Both the position numbers and the translations under genes were made by a program. The notes under the pieces were generated by a model, which worked only from the letters and a program-made list of their open reading frames with translations, was not told where the DNA came from and made no database searches. A stretch of 64,000 nt of DNA from the NCBI GenBank assembly GCA_039654915.1, contig CM077594.1, forward strand, positions 95,122,893-95,186,892, in the 5' to 3' direction. The DNA is from Aquilaria yunnanensis (lineage: Eukaryota; Streptophyta; Magnoliopsida; Malvales; Thymelaeaceae). How positions within the stretch are numbered: position 1 is the first letter of the stretch; every line of letters begins with the position of its first letter. Below, piece by piece: positions 44,921-59,822 of the stretch.

Positions 44921-46617
44921 AAATAATTAAAAAAATGATATATACAATTAAAATTTATAAAAAAATAAACTCGTATATATTATAAGACAAAAGATGAGGA
45001 TAATTTAGTAATTGTAGAGTTAATTTATGGACTAATTAAGCATCACCTCAAACTTTTAGATGAAACCTGAATTTTACCAAAATTTTAGGTTCCTTTGATT
45101 TTTTTTCCTTTTTTTGGTAACTGGCTCATCCATTTCCGATCATAAAAATTTTCCAATGTTGAATTACTCATCCAGCTGGTTATTATTGTATATAAAGAAA
45201 GTTGACTCTTTGTATAACACAAATAAATTGCATTATTAATAGTAAATTACACTTACTATATTGGTGATTTCACTTTTTAACTAATAAAAATATTTAATTT
45301 TATTTAAATTATAACAGTTGCATTATTACCCAAAATAGAAAACTCATAATGTAATCTTGATTTCATTCCATAATTGCAGAAAGATAGTTTTTTTTCATTT
45401 TCTATTTTCTATTTTATCTTTTTTGGTTTTTTTTTTGTAGAAAAATGGGCAAAAAAAAATATTTGTAATTAAGAGTCAAATCTAGCTCACTATGTAGACA
45501 GTTGAAAATAGAAAAATAAAAAAATTTATAAATTGAAAAAATAAACATAAGTCAAGTAATTAGGATAATTAAAATAATATATATGTACAATCACGGTGAA
45601 GATGATATACAAATATAGTTTTTTTCTTTTATATTCCTCATGTATTATGTGTATTAAGATTTTACCAATAGATTAGACTTTATATCTCCAAATAAAGAAT
45701 TAAAATTCAAATTTATCAATTTTAATGTATAAATAAAGAATAAAAAAATTGAATTTATTTTTGTTAATTAATTTCCCATTTATAGAACAAGTCTTTTATT
45801 TTAATACATTTTAACAAAAAAATTTCTCCATAAGATGAGTATAGAACTAATTTTTAAGTATCATTTAATTAATATAAAATTTTTCAAAAAAAAAATATGT
45901 GCATACCAATATAAACATTTCTAAGGACTTTTTAAAAATCTTTTATCAAACTGCCATGCGCGTAGCCCGTATGAAAACGCTTGAAATCAATAATGTTTTC
46001 TCCTACGTGGTGCGGGAAAGAGGGAACATAACGTTGAGCAATTATTTCAAAAATCTACACTGGCAGAAGTGCAATGTAAATGAAAAAGATGGAAGTGCAT
46101 AAGTCCGAAAACTCTCTGCATTTTGTTAATTAATCCTGAAACTCATCAATTTGCCAAAATAAATTTTAAAACAGAAAATCATTAACTCCATTAGTCTTAG
46201 ATGTTTCACTTTCTTGTTAAGTAAATCCCAAAAATTTTGCTTATGACGAAAAATGCTAACATAACACTTAATGTTGTTATTTCTGATGACTAAACTAACA
46301 TTTTTCAACTTAGCGACTTACTAGAAAACATTATCAAAGGTTATGGGAAATTTTGCAATTTTTCAAGAAATTTATAAATTAGAAAATTTTTAAAAAATAC
46401 TCCCCATATTGTAATTTCTAAAAAATAAAAAAATTGTTATTTTACCAAATTTTATAATGAAGTAATTTCAAGCTCCATATATCAGGATGGACGTTTGTCT
46501 TGCTTTACTAGAGCTCTAATTGAACTAACTCTGTTAAAGTAGATTTTTTGGTCATCCACTAACAACAAAATAGAATATTTAGGATCAACTTTTAGGATTT
46601 TTAGAGGTAAAATTTAT
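44510..46617. other. AT-rich intergenic sequence with a TTA microsatellite
   Basis: A (TTA)n repeat occupies 44857-44920. The remainder is AT-rich with no recognisable gene. Confidence 0.5.
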
Positions 46618-49600
46618 TTGTCATCCCTAGCCTTTTTGCATTTTCCTAAACAAATCACTAACTTTCATTTTATCATCTTAAAATCACTAACCACCTTGTT
46701 TTTGTACTAAATGTGGTCCCTCCATCAATTTTACTATTAAAGTTAACGAATTCTCAAGGAAAATGCAACCTTTGGTCCTAGAATTTCTTCCTTTCATTCA
46801 AAGCACCTTCAATCCTGTAAATTTAACATTTTCACCTTCTCTCTCATCCATTTCCCAAAAACAATCAGTTCTCCTCAACCTTTCTAAGTCCTCATTTTCT
46901 CTTGTTGCCTCCCCCAAATACTCTTCTTTCAGCCCCACCTCTCCTCAAATGTCCACTTCCCCTATCCCCATCCCCTACCGCAAGCTCCCCAAACACCCCC
47001 TCTACCCCTTGTTGTTGCTAGCCTCGAATCTGTATCCTCGAACAAATTTCACTTCGCCTTGCATAGCGTGGATTCTTCCAAAATATCCACTATTCCTTTT
47101 CCTTTTGCCTACAAACTTGCAATTATTTCTAGTAAAATTGAACCTTATGAAATTCCCTTTGTTCCTTAATTTTTACAATTTATCATTGGTAATGGACAAA
47201 TGTTCTTCTTTGAAATTGAGGGAGAGTTTCTAAATTTTGGAGAAGGATGCACAATGCTTTGGCAAAAAACCTTACAGGAAGGGTATTGATCAAATTAATA
47301 GTGGAGATCGGTGTAAGAACATCATAGGAAAAGTGACTAATCTGGAAGGGCAAATCAAATATGGGAGTGGAAAACGGTGGAGGGTCGGGCTGTTTAGAGG
47401 GTTTGCTCCATGATGCTTATCTGGATCTTTGAATAGGTTTCTAGTTATAGTGGGTGGAGGATCTGACTAGCTTAGACTACCTGCTAGATGTGATTAAGGT
47501 GGTTGTTGTGGTTGTCAAGTATGGTAGTGGTGGGTCAAAGTCTTAAGGAGGAGTGGTGTGACAAGCCTAGAAATTAAGAAAAATAAAATTACCAAATTAC
47601 CCTAAAAACAAAATTACCATTTTACCCTTAAGGGTGTTTTCATAATTTTGCATATTAATTTAGAAAATCAATGTAAAATTAAGAATATTGATCTTAAGAT
47701 AATTTCTTTGGTGGTCACTAAATCAAATTTCAAGCCGGAAGTTCAAAGCCATATTCTTTAAGCTAGGGCATTTTTTTCCTTTTCCAACCAAGTATAGAAC
47801 TAAAAATATAAGAGCACCATTGGGATCTTCTTATGAAAATGAGTTAAAAGAACTTTATCTCACTTAATTCTAAATTTGTTTGTTTAGGTTATTGAAATTT
47901 TGATATGCATTTGTGCATAAGTTATAGTGGGTTTGTACTACTGTTGCATGAGATAATTTATTACCTGACTCTAATATATAATTATAAGACTTTCAACTGC
48001 ATGTCCACCTAGAATTTTTTTTATTTTTCAAAATCAATTCAATTTAGTTTACCTATTTATCTATATTTTCTTTATTTTAACCACCTTCATTATTATCTTA
48101 ATGTAATTCTTTATCTTTCTTTTTTTGTTCTTCCTTTTATTCTATCTAGGTTAAGAGAACAATTTGCCTCTAGAAACCAATTTCACCTGTTCTTTTTTTC
48201 TTCTTCACCAATTTACAGCCAAGCCATAAAGACAAAAGAAATAACAACTATGGCTGCCACTCTACACTTTGTTATCCTTATTATTTATATGTCACTTAGG
48301 CTATATCCCTTTCTCCCATTTTTTTAATTTATTTAGATAGCCTCTAAATTCATCCATCATTTCTAGCCCTACTCTTTGGAATAGAGAAGTCCTCACGCTA
48401 GAAAAATCATCGCCACACCATTGTGTATCGCTGCCTTCTTGATCACACTCTTTGCCGAACTGACGTAAGTCTAGCCCTTTGGGTTTTGTTTCTCTATCAT
48501 TCAAGCAATTCTAAATGTTATTTAATTCCATATTCTTGCCTAGATTCATTAAGTTGAATGGGAACCCTATCTAGATACTAAAAGCCATCCTACGTGTGCT
48601 GATAATTCCAAATTTGGTTATGTGAGTTTAAATCATTCTATGTCACTCATTTAATTCTTTTTCTAGCACCTCAATTCATTAAATTTGTGTTATATTTCAT
48701 TGGTAGATTTATCCTTATCCAAAACTCTAGGCTTATGCATTTGTTCCCAGTGTAATCATACCTCTACTTGTACTTGATCCTTGGTAAGCCACCCTAGTCT
48801 TTTTGGAATTCTTTTGGCTATAGGTTTCAAATCTTAAAGCCCTTGTTAAGCCTTTTTGTATTTGTTGCCCAAGTTGTTATAGAGGCCTAGGGATTTTTAA
48901 CTGAAAGACTTAGCGTTCTTTTAGACTCCCAGAGTGACAGAGATCCAAAAAACACATTGATAATCAAAATCAACTTTTGTTACTTTAAGTTCAGTTTTTA
49001 CAACAATTAAATGAGTATATAACTCATTGTTTGGCCATTGTAATTTTAGGATTATTGTCAAGAAAGACTCTCATCACAATCCCAAATGGACATGAGATAA
49101 CCGGAGACACCTTGAGACCTCTTTTCCGATTAGGTAAAATTTTGGCCTAGATATCAAGAATGCAAACATTTCAAGTATCATTTAGGAAATTTTCAAATTT
49201 TAGCATATTTTCTAATTTTCTACCTTTTTAATCTTTTGTAAGACCTGTTCTAGGAAATTGCCCCTTTTTGCCAAATTATTTCACACTAAGTAAGGGGGAA
49301 AATGATTTGTTCTCGTGGGTCCTCTCAGACTCAAAATAAGCATCAACTCAAATAATAAATTCTAAGTAAACAATTAGGCTAAATAAAATCTTTAAAAGCA
49401 TGGGCAATATGGGTAGATTAATTTAATTAATTTTCTATTATTTTATTTTATTTTATTTAGTTTTTCTTTCCCATTAAGATGTAATTTTGATTGGTAAGTT
49501 ACAAGGTTGTAATGATATGATATATGATGTGTATTTGACATTAATATCATGGTAGGACCATTACAATAAGAATTAAGTTGGAAATATGCTAGGACCATTT

Positions 49601-51792
49601 GAATAAACTCTACTAGTACTACGTTTAAGGCAAGTAAGATAAACATTACTAGTACTATATTTAGGGCCGATAAACTCGCTAGTAGCATGATTAAGGTTGA
49701 AAGTAACCATTAGTGGCATGCTATGACCGTAATAAATTACTATAGGCTAGTAGATAAAGGATTAAATACGTAAATGCTGAATGATAAACTTGAAAAAAAA
49801 TTACTAGAGATGGGATGGACATTTATCATAACTATATGTAAAAAAAATCATTGATTGTCATGTCATCATGTAAAACTAAACCAAGATAACAAGATAAAAG
49901 ATATAGAAAGCACTAGAATCATAACATTTTACTAAAAAGGGTTAAAATGAAATGAGCTACAGTCATGCATCAATTAGTTATTGCATATGATTGATGTTTA
50001 TCATACACAAGACTGCATTAAGTAAAAGATTAGATGAGTAAGAAAAACACGAGACATGCATGGTTGGTGGCAGACCGTATCTACATGGACGGGCCATAAA
50101 TTTAGAAGAAATGTTTGGAATGGACAATTTGAACCCGAGAGACATGTTAGGGTGGTGGCAAACCATCCCTAGTCATGACACAATATTGATGTGGAGTTTG
50201 AAAATATGATTTGTGCGTTGCCATACCATAGCTAGCAGGGGACCATGCTTATGAATGGTATCACGAGAGGCTTTATCTCGATGTAGATATCCCGAGAGGC
50301 TATAACTTGGTGGCATTCTTAATGGCAATGCCTAAGAGTTATCCTGAAATTGGGTGATGAATACACTCACCATCCTAGGTTTGTCTGGCGGATTCAAGTA
50401 TTGGATTAAATAATTTGATCGATGAGATATGATTTAACCAATAAAAGAAATTATGCATATGCATATTAATTCAAGTATGCTAGTAGAACTTTAGTGTTGT
50501 TGTTATGATGTTGCATGAAACTACTCTTTGATTAAATTACTATAACTTAAAATTTATTATTCATTTGTTGTTTATTGATGGAATATTAAGACCCACGTGA
50601 TGGACCTAAATAATACTTCCCCCTAACTGAGCAAATGGTGTTCACCCTCCTTCTAACATGTTTCCTTATGTGAGTACTATAATGAGACAAAGTACACTAA
50701 ACTATGTGATGAGGTTCAGATGTGGAACAGACTGAGTGAAGACATGTTATAGCCATCGAAAAACTTTTTAGGACTAGATTTTTATTTTGTGCTATTTTAT
50801 ATTCTTAAAGAGATATATGAATTGTTGAAATTGTAACATTATTCATATGTTGGTTTTCTTGAAATTATCATTTAATTATTTTAATTTATTTTAGTACTTT
50901 TATTATCTAAGAAAATAAATTTTAAAAAATATTTTACCTCATATTTCTTACATTGTTTTAAAATTAATTTCTTACGAACATTTGGATATTAAAATATTTA
51001 TCAAAATTAAGAATCTTTAAAATTGGGGGCATTACAAGTGGCGAAGATGTGCGAGCCATAAGAATCTCCACCATCCCACTTTTCACACACCCACACATTT
51101 GTTTGATTTCTTTATTTTGTTGTTTTTTAGAACATCAATTTTGTTTTTGGGGGCGTTGTTGTTAATTCATGTTTGGTACTTTGGAGATTTTGTCATTATT
51201 CAAACTTTATTGGGAAAGTTTGATCATGTTTTACTACTCGAATTTCACAGATTCATTAAGTTTCTAACCATGGGCAAAAGCTTGTTCAAACTTGAACACC
51301 CATTGGATTCATTCTTATAATTCGACCATCTTCTTGCACAATCTTTTGTATTTTTGTGTTTCTGTTGTTAGTGTTTACTTGATAAGCTTGTTGTAGGTGG
51401 AAACTATCGAAAGGATGGGAGAAAGAAGGAGGATGAGGCTTGGGAAGGCCAACAAAGATTAAGGGAAAGCCTGAATCTGTAGTGGGTGCTGAGAAAGGCC
51501 CATAAAGATTGAGGAAGGAAAATGTCACGATTATAGAAAAGCAATAGGCAGAGGAAGGAATCGAGAATAGACGAAGTGTGTAGCTCGGGGGTTAAAGTGT
51601 CAAGTTTATAGTATTAAAGATGCTTTGAGTGGGGGGAAGAAATTTTAAGGACCAAAGTTGGCATTTTCCCTAAGATTTCATTAACCTTAACTGTAAAATT
51701 GATAGAAAGACTATGTTTGGAAAAAATAGAGAAGTTAGAGACTTTAAAAGAACAAAATAAAAATTAGGGACCTGCTTAAAACACCTCGTATA
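46618..51792. mobile_element. long-TIR MULE-like element, carrying a nested insertion
   Basis: The left arm (about 46618-46870) matches the reverse complement of the right arm (about 51555-51792) over more than 200 bp. Shared blocks, in order, include ATCAATTTTAC, AGTTAA, GGAAAATGC, TTTGGTCCT, AATTTCTTCC and TCAAAGCA. Arms are diverged and a 9-bp duplication was not identified. A 156-aa ORF at 46763-47233 runs through the arm and has no recognisable domain. Removing the nested LTR insertion leaves about 1.7 kb. Confidence 0.65.
47557..51036 (-). mobile_element. solo-LTR-like insertion nested in the MULE
   Basis: Starts TGTGACAAGCC and ends GGGGGCATTACA, flanked by a perfect 5-bp duplication AGTGG (47552-47556 and 51037-51041). 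As minus strand it reads TGTAATGCCCC...GGCTTGTCACA, typical plant LTR ends. 3480 bp, no gag/pol and no internal LTR pair seen, so a solo LTR is most likely. Unrelated to the Ogre-like LTRs. Strand is inferred from end sequence only. Confidence 0.7.
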
Positions 51793-54700
51793 AGTCTTGT
51801 AACTTCATCCACTCCATTGAGCTTCATATTGTTTTATTACCAAAGTCGGGATAAAAACAATATAATTCCTAATTTTTTAGAAATTACAATGTGGTCTTCA
51901 TAATAGAATATAAATTTTAGTTCTTTTTTTTTGGAAAAAGTAGAATGTATCCTATGCTTTGATAAATTTTTCATGTTAGTCAACAAAATTTTGAAAAATG
52001 TCAGTTCAGTCATTTGAGATAACGACGTTATGTGATTCAAAACCTTTAGAATCAACAAACTTAATGATGATAAGTTTAGAACTTGTTTGGCAAGTTGAAG
52101 AGTTTTATAACTGATTTGACAACATTCAAAAGGTTTTAGGACTTAAAATATATTTCCTCTTAAAAATAATTTCTGAAGGCAAACATCATTGATTTATTCA
52201 GCTACAAATATATTAGTGCCAAGTTTGGGTCAAATACAAATGAAGATTAGTAGTTCCTCAGTAGTTTCTCAGGAGAGAACACTCTGTTCCTCCTAGGTTC
52301 TACAGCAGCAAAGCAAAACACATCATTATCTGGATGTTGCCAAGGATATGTAGGCGCCTACCCAAATTAATTGCAATATCTACTGCCTACCCAAATTATT
52401 CGAGAGAAGACTCATTGTACCCCATACAATGTGATGACATCACACGTGCGGGTCCTAAAAGTGTGCAAAGAATTGAAAAAGTGTTCATTTGTGTTCTGGG
52501 TCAAATGCTTTGGTTTGAACGGGGCACTAAGTGCCATCCCGAAGAAAGATTAATTAGCATAAAAGAACCTTTAATTAGGATTTAGCATTTGGCACTTAGG
52601 GTTTTTTACGTAGCACTTTATGGATTGGGCGTGTGGTTGTCCAAGTGAGGGTAGACATCGATCATCTGGATAGGGTCGGTAATTAGTGCAAAACAGCCAG
52701 GGATTCAGTAGCAGAATGATGAAAGAGTTTGATCATTTTCCAATGTTGATGTTCCCATCGATGAAATAATAAGTTGCTTTACTTTCTGTATACCAAAAGA
52801 AAAAAAAAATAATTTTAAAAAAATCATATTTTTTTAATAAAAAATGTGATTTTTTTAAAAAGAAACATGATACCATTATAAGGGAAATTAAGTTAGAACG
52901 GATTTTACAGAAAACTTGGGGCATCTAATTACTAAAACCGTGACGGGTCTAATTTTTTTTAGTGGGACCACTATATATTATTGAAGTCTCAATGTATAAT
53001 TGATTTTCAAAAGAAAACATGCATAAAATGTTAGAATGCATCCTGGGCCTCGTTAAATAAACTTTTAATTTAACTTCAATCTTAACCAAATTTCATTTGT
53101 TTATAAAAAAAATCTAATTTTCTTGTATTTCTACTTTCTTTGATAGCTTTTAATCAATCGGATCCTCTTATAAATTATAACGAGGTTATGAAGACCCGCA
53201 TGTTATTGTGGGGACTTAATTCAATAAATTTATCATTAAAATAAATTTTTATTGTAAGTAATTAGAATTTTTTGACCCATAAACTTACATTGATCAACTA
53301 AAAGTTTGCATTATTTCAATTTTGAGTTGAGTTCTTTTTACATTATATTTTTATAATTCAAATGATTAGTTATGATCGAAACATAATACCGTGAAACAAA
53401 AAATTGTATGTGCTTTGAATCTATACATATTTTCTTTGTCATTAAACAATAATTTATTAATTTTTTTCATCTGTTATTAATTCAAACTCCAATTTTTAAT
53501 ATCAATAAAAAAATTTATCTAGAAAATTTTATTTTAAATTTCAGCAATTATGGACCAATTATTTTTGTTAACTATAGACCTTAAAGTAAATAATTGATGC
53601 TGCAAAATCCAATCATCAATAATGAAAAAAATGACTAACACACAAAACTGTATTTAACTTATGTCAATCAATTAACTATTAATTTAATAAAAATAAAAAT
53701 AAATGGCTTAAGTCAATTTAACTAGAACCATATTCAAAAGTAAGCAAATTATAATGATTAAAGTTTCATTTCATAAAGCAATAATAAAGAAAGATGAAAC
53801 AAAAAGTTTGAACCAAGGTAAAAATTGAAAAAAATTTATGTATTAAAGGTTTAATAATTGATTTAATAAATTCAAAAAAAATTATTTAACTAAAAAATAA
53901 ACAAATTATGGTGACTAATGTCTTAGTTTAAAAGATAGTATATAAAAAAACAACAAAAAAAGTTTGGGAACCAAGAGAGCAAATAGAAAAAAAAAAACTA
54001 GTTCAATAGTTATTAAATTTGGGGACCAAAATGGAACATGGACAAAACTTGGGGACTAACTTCTGAAAGAGTAAAAATTTAAGGATTGAAATTGAGTTTT
54101 TACCAAAACAAAAAATAAAACAGACTACAAGTAGGAAATTGCAAATCATGCTCTAAAAAAGACGAGCATATTGTAAAAAGGGGATGAAACTTTAAAAAAA
54201 AAAAGTCAATGACATCCAAGAAAATATGGAGGAAATAGGCACTATTAATATACAATGAAATTCATCATAGATGAATAGTACAAACACTAGTCTTTTCTAG
54301 AAGTGAGTGAAGTCTGTGGAGACCCGTGTAATAATGCAAGTCATTGATGGAATAACAAAAAAGGATGAAACATATTTTGACATTAAGTAAAATCTGAGTA
54401 TAAATAATTGTAAACACATAGAATATAGTGCTAAATGAATATGTGTTTACATATTGTCAAAAAAAGTATTAAAGGTAACAGACGAAAGATTGTCAAAGCA
54501 GTTTCATTAACCAATTCAAATGAAACCATTAAGAGAGAGAAAAAACTTGTGGTATTTATAATGTAAGATAACATTGCACAATATATAAGCATAAGTTTTT
54601 TTAGATTTTTACTCACTAATGAATCAGTAATAAAATAAAACATTTTAAGAATCAATTATCTATACATAATGTAACTTGTATACTGTTTTAACCAATCAAA

Positions 54701-54816
54701 ACTTTGAATCAAACACCATGTAAAACACTCATGCATTATACAAATTGTGCATCTATTTCGATTCATTAAAATTTTGAATCTGACCAATCTAACTAAATCT
54801 CTGAATAAAATCATGT
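51793..54816. other. AT-rich intergenic sequence, nothing recognised
   Basis: About 3 kb with short ORFs of no recognisable family. A small AT palindrome lies near 52812-52860. Confidence 0.4.
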
Positions 54817-54821
54817 AAAAG

Positions 54822-57723
54822 TGACCAACGTCGGGTTTTCTGGAGTCGCCACCAATCTGTTTTTTCTTAGGTCGATTGGATACCTAAAATATGGTCTGCG
54901 AGAGTTCGGGGATCGGAAGTACGGTTACGTTAAAACAACTTTGTTAAAACGCCCAAAAATTGGCACCTTAGTTGATTTTAATTTTTGTTTTGCTTTGCTT
55001 TTAAAAAATTTTCAGTTAATTTTCAAAATTAGAAATTTTAACTGGATTAGTCGAAATGTGGATTTTTTAAAATTAATTAATTTGTATGAAATTTTATACT
55101 TCCGAACCATGGACTCTGCCGAGTCATTTGGACACGGAAGATTTTGATTCCGAACCATGGACTCTGCCGAGTTATTTGGACACGGAATTTGGTGAACATT
55201 TAAATAATTTAATCCATATTGTAAATATGGATTTTTTATCTTTGTATTTATTTAATTTATTTAGTAAAAAAAAAGTTTTCAAAACCGTAGATCCTGCCGG
55301 ATCATCCGGATATGGAAATTAATTTTTTATAATTAATTATTACATTCTTACTTATTATAGAATTAATTGTTAGTTTAATTACTAATTCGTAATTCTTTTT
55401 GTTTATGAAATTTTTAGATTTATTAATAATCTAAAAATTTTATTTATTTATTTATTTATTTTCTTTTTTTTTTCTTTTGATTTTCTTATCTTTCTTTTCT
55501 TTTTTTTTTTATTAATTTTTCTTGTTTAATGAAGGATATTTATTATTTAAAGAATTACTTAAAAAAAGTAATTAATTTTTTTTCATAAGAAGTTAATTCA
55601 AAAAAAAAATTTGATCATGGTACGGGGCGTTGTTACTCAGCCAGACCCTCTTCACCAGGTGAAGCAGCTCAAAAGCGGGCACGAGACAGTTTCCAGCCAA
55701 TATACCATGAACTAAAAATTTTTAGACTTAACAACATGACTTAGATTTATTTTATATTTTTTTTATTTAATTAAAATTTTATTTATTCAATGATGAAGGC
55801 AAAATTCATATGTATTTTTCAAAAATAGAACAAAAGTCTTAATTTTGTTTTGAATGAATTAAGCAAAAATGATTATTCAAGAAAAGAAACTAAAAAAAAA
55901 AATTTTATGTATATTTTAAACATAAAGGAAAATTTTTGATATTTATATGTTTTTTTTTTTGATAAAAAAAAATTAACTAAAAAGAAGTGATTATTTAACA
56001 AGGATCTTAAAAAAAATAAAATTTATATGTATATTTTAAAAAAATAAAGGAAAGTTTTGATATTTATATTTCATTTTTTATGCTTTTTTTTTGTTTGATA
56101 AATAATTTTAATTAATATGTCTAAGATATTTAAGAGATAATTTAATCCTTTTGAATTTATTCTATTTTTTGAAATCATTTGCTAAGATTTTTATAAAGGA
56201 AACAAAAAGTTATATCTTTTCATTATTTTAAAAGAAATAAGCAAAATATTACTGAATAAAATATTAGCCCAAAAATTTTACTTTTATCATTATTTTTATT
56301 ACTAAAAAAAAGTCATATTTTATTATTTTAAAAGAAATAAGTAAAATGTTACTGAATAAAATATTAACCCAAAAATTTAACCCTTTTTTCTTCTTTTTAT
56401 TAATAAAGAAAACTAAAAAGTTATATTATAAAAATAAGTAAAATATTACTGAAAAATATTAACCCAAAAATTTTACTCTTTTTATTCTTTTTTATTAATA
56501 AAGAAAACTAAAAATTTATATTTTATTATTTTAATAAATAATTAATATATTAGTCCAAAGTTTTTTATTTCTAATAAAGAAAAATTTATTTATATATTTT
56601 ATTTAAAAATATTTCCAAGCCATGGATCCTGGCGGATCATTTGGTCATGGAGTTTTAATTTTTATTAAATTTTAATTATTTAATTAATTATTAATTTTAA
56701 TTATAATTTTATTGGATTTTTCTTGAATTTTAAATTTTAAAGATCATTATTTTAAAGATATGTTTAAAAAAAATTGATTTGTATATTTTTAGAATTATTT
56801 AATTATTTCTATTTATTAATTTTAACAAAAAGGAATAAAAAGTCAACTTTGTTATCTTTAAAGAAATAATAAAAATAATTGGCTTTTAAAAATGATTTTT
56901 ATTAGCCTTAATAATTAATTACAAAATAATCTTCTTTTAATTTTCATTTATTTATTTATTAGTAAAGGGTAAAGGTGAATTAAATAAAAAAATAAAGTGG
57001 GGCTTTTTGGCCATCCACTTTAAAAATAAATAATAATAAAGGTTAGCAAAATTAATTAAATTAATTAACAACAATAATAAAAATTAGCCAAGTTTAATTA
57101 AATTAATTGTTAACAACAATAATAAAAGTTAGCCAAGTTAATTAATTGATTAACAACAATAATAAAAAGTTAGTCAAGTTAATTAAATTAATTAACAGTA
57201 ATAATAAAAGTTAACCAAATTAATTAATTGATTAACAAAGTTAATTAAATTAATTAATTAACAACAATAATAAAAAGTTACCCAAGTTTAATTAAATTAA
57301 TTAACAAAGTTAATTAAATTAATTAATTAACAATAATAAAAGTTAGTAAGTTAGTTGTTAGTTGTTAGTTGTTAATAACAACAATAAAGAAAGGGTTAGT
57401 AATAAACAAATAATAAACAAATAAGTAAAAATTAAAAAAGGTTAATAATTAATTCTGCATGAACAAAAGAAAAAGTTAGTAACCAAAGCGAAAAAGAATG
57501 AAAAGATAGAAGATTAAGTAGGGGTTTTACCCTAGCAGTTTAATTTTGAATCTGAAGAATGAAGAAGAACAGAGCAACAACGCGGGAGCAGGGGCAGGGA
57601 GTGGTTTTGGCGGCCAAGACGGTGCACGGCAGGGGAGAAGTGGACGGCGGCCAGGGGCGAAGGAGGAAGACGGCGTCACGGCGAGGAGGAAGGCACGGCG
57701 GCGGCGGACGGCGAGGGGCACGG

Positions 57724-57761
<38 letters not shown>

Positions 57762-58391
57762 ACAGCAGTAAAAAAAAAATTTGGCTTTCTGGGGAAGAAG
57801 GGAAGAGGGCTGGGGCTAAGGGCTGTAATTTTCTCTTTTTTTAAAACGGAGCTCTAAGTTTTTTTGCTATTTTTTTCTGTGTTCAGCACAAAATTTGGGG
57901 GGCTATTTATAGAGGAAGTTTAGCTGAAATGTTGATGGATAAATTAATAAAAAATTTCAAACTTATCTCTTAAATTGGTAAAATGACAATTTTAGTCCTT
58001 TACGTCTCTCAGCCTCTGGATAAGTTCCTGAAGCTTCTGATTTTGACAATTTTGTCGTTTTCTGTCAATTTGGGCCAGAAACGTCGGCAGGCTCAAAATT
58101 TTATGTGACAAACTACCAAAAGCTCCTGAAACTTTCAGAATTTGTCAATTTTGTCCGAAACTTCTCAATTTTGTCATTTTTACCTCAAACTTTTAATTTT
58201 TTTGTTTTTTGGAGTTTTCTTTTTTTCTTTCAAATACACACATATATCATTTTAAATCAAATATTCACAAAAAAAAAAAGTATTTTAAGCTAATTAAAAT
58301 TTTTAGTAATAATAATAATAATAAAAATAATAATTTTTTATTTAATTTCTTTTAAAATTTTTTTATGGTCGGACGAAATTGGGTGTCAACA
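54822..58391 (-). mobile_element. second solo LTR of the Tat/Ogre-like family
   Basis: 3570 bp with the family LTR sequence throughout: hairpin motifs at 55102, 55160, 55290 and 56625, island at 55616-55709, AT repeats about 57040-57340, a GA run near 57726-57757, TATA at 57904-57911 and a GGGTGTCAACA end. The first bases are altered (TGACCAACG instead of TGTGGCAACG). Flanks AAAAG and AAAAA are an imperfect duplication, so this insertion is older. Confidence 0.85.
55616..55709 (-). repeat. 94-bp conserved island, solo LTR copy
   Basis: Reads identically to 16001-16094, although the sequence on both sides is strongly diverged between these LTRs. Confidence 0.75.
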
Positions 58392-59822
58392 AAAAAAAAA
58401 AAAATTAGTATTTAATATGATTAATAAAAGCATGTCTCTCATTTTCATTTACAGTTCTATCATTTTAAATTTAAATAATCATCCAAAATTTTTTCATCAA
58501 CAGTTGAAAATCTTCCTTATTTAGAATATAATATAATGAATGCCTTAAAAATACTTAATATTTATATAAAAATACTAAAAAATGCAGGTGGGCCCAGTGA
58601 TCCCACTATTTTATACATGGATCCGCCCTCAATACTCTAGTTGTCAATTTGTTACAAGTTTAATCCAGTTAACGATACATGATGATGTGGAGATAATCAA
58701 AAGAGTCCATATTAGCCCCCATACTTTTACGTTTCTACCTACATGGCCCACAAACTTCTTTAGATGTGGCCAACTAGCCCTTATGCTAAGAGGTGTGAAG
58801 AACTTACCCATGTCTCTACGAATAGTCTTGGGGCACGTACGGGTTACTTAATTTGACCAGGCCTTATTCTAACCATCCTCAATTAGCATACTTATGTTTA
58901 AAGTATGACTTTTATTCTAAAAGAAAGTAAATTATCATTTATTACTTTATAAAATGTCATTCTTACAAAGTAGCTACATATTTATAAATGTAAATATATT
59001 TTAGGATAAGTAATTTAAGTAATATACTTATTGTTATAAAAAATAAATTAAATAATAATATATGGCAATGGCAAAGCCAAGACTTCAACATGAAGGGGCC
59101 ATTAAGGATCATTATTGTTAAAATATACTCTTATGGTTGTGATGCAGTTACATTGTAATAATAATCACAAGACCATATAAACAGTCTTTGCTGTTAGAGT
59201 ACAACTACACGCCATAGAGTTTTTTTTTTATTTGAGAAAAGGTACTTCATTTTAATTAAAAGTGAGTCAAGTGATTTTTATAATCCAATAATAATATAAA
59301 AATCTAAGAGATGATAGAAACATAAAATGTCCATTAAATGACAATTTGTTCCCGTGACACCAAATGAAATGAGGAAAATCGAATCAAGTCGAAAATTCTA
59401 TAAAAATTAGAATAAATTTGGAGTAAAGAACTATTAAATAACTAAAACAAAACTCAGATCAAACTGACAATAATCAGACATAAAAACAACAAAACTACCT
59501 GTAAAACCTGAAAAATAAAGCAGACTTTATTCTATGTAATCTCCTCCATATCTGTTGTCAATTATTAGAATATCGCAGTAGAGCCAAAATTTTGGTGAAC
59601 CTAAGAGAAAATCTAGAACCATAACTACCTACATCCAACTAAAGATCTATACTGTGAGAGTCTCAGATCACATTTGAATATTAAAATTTGAAAGAGATTA
59701 CATTTATCATAAAATCTAATAGACAATATTGTATAATGGTCAATCAAACAATGAAAGAAATGAAAGATAACATCTAACAAGATTTGAATCGAAGTCTGAA
59801 TGTGAGAAAGACGGCCATGGAA
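58392..59822. other. intergenic sequence, nothing recognised
   Basis: AT-rich; an 89-aa ORF at 58582-58851 has no recognisable domain. Confidence 0.4.

Noticed and set aside
46763..47233. 156-aa ORF
   Set aside because: Runs through a MULE-like terminal repeat and has no domain or codon pattern suggesting a gene.
52812..52860. AT palindrome as a functional hairpin
   Set aside because: Composed mostly of A and T runs; expected by chance in such composition.
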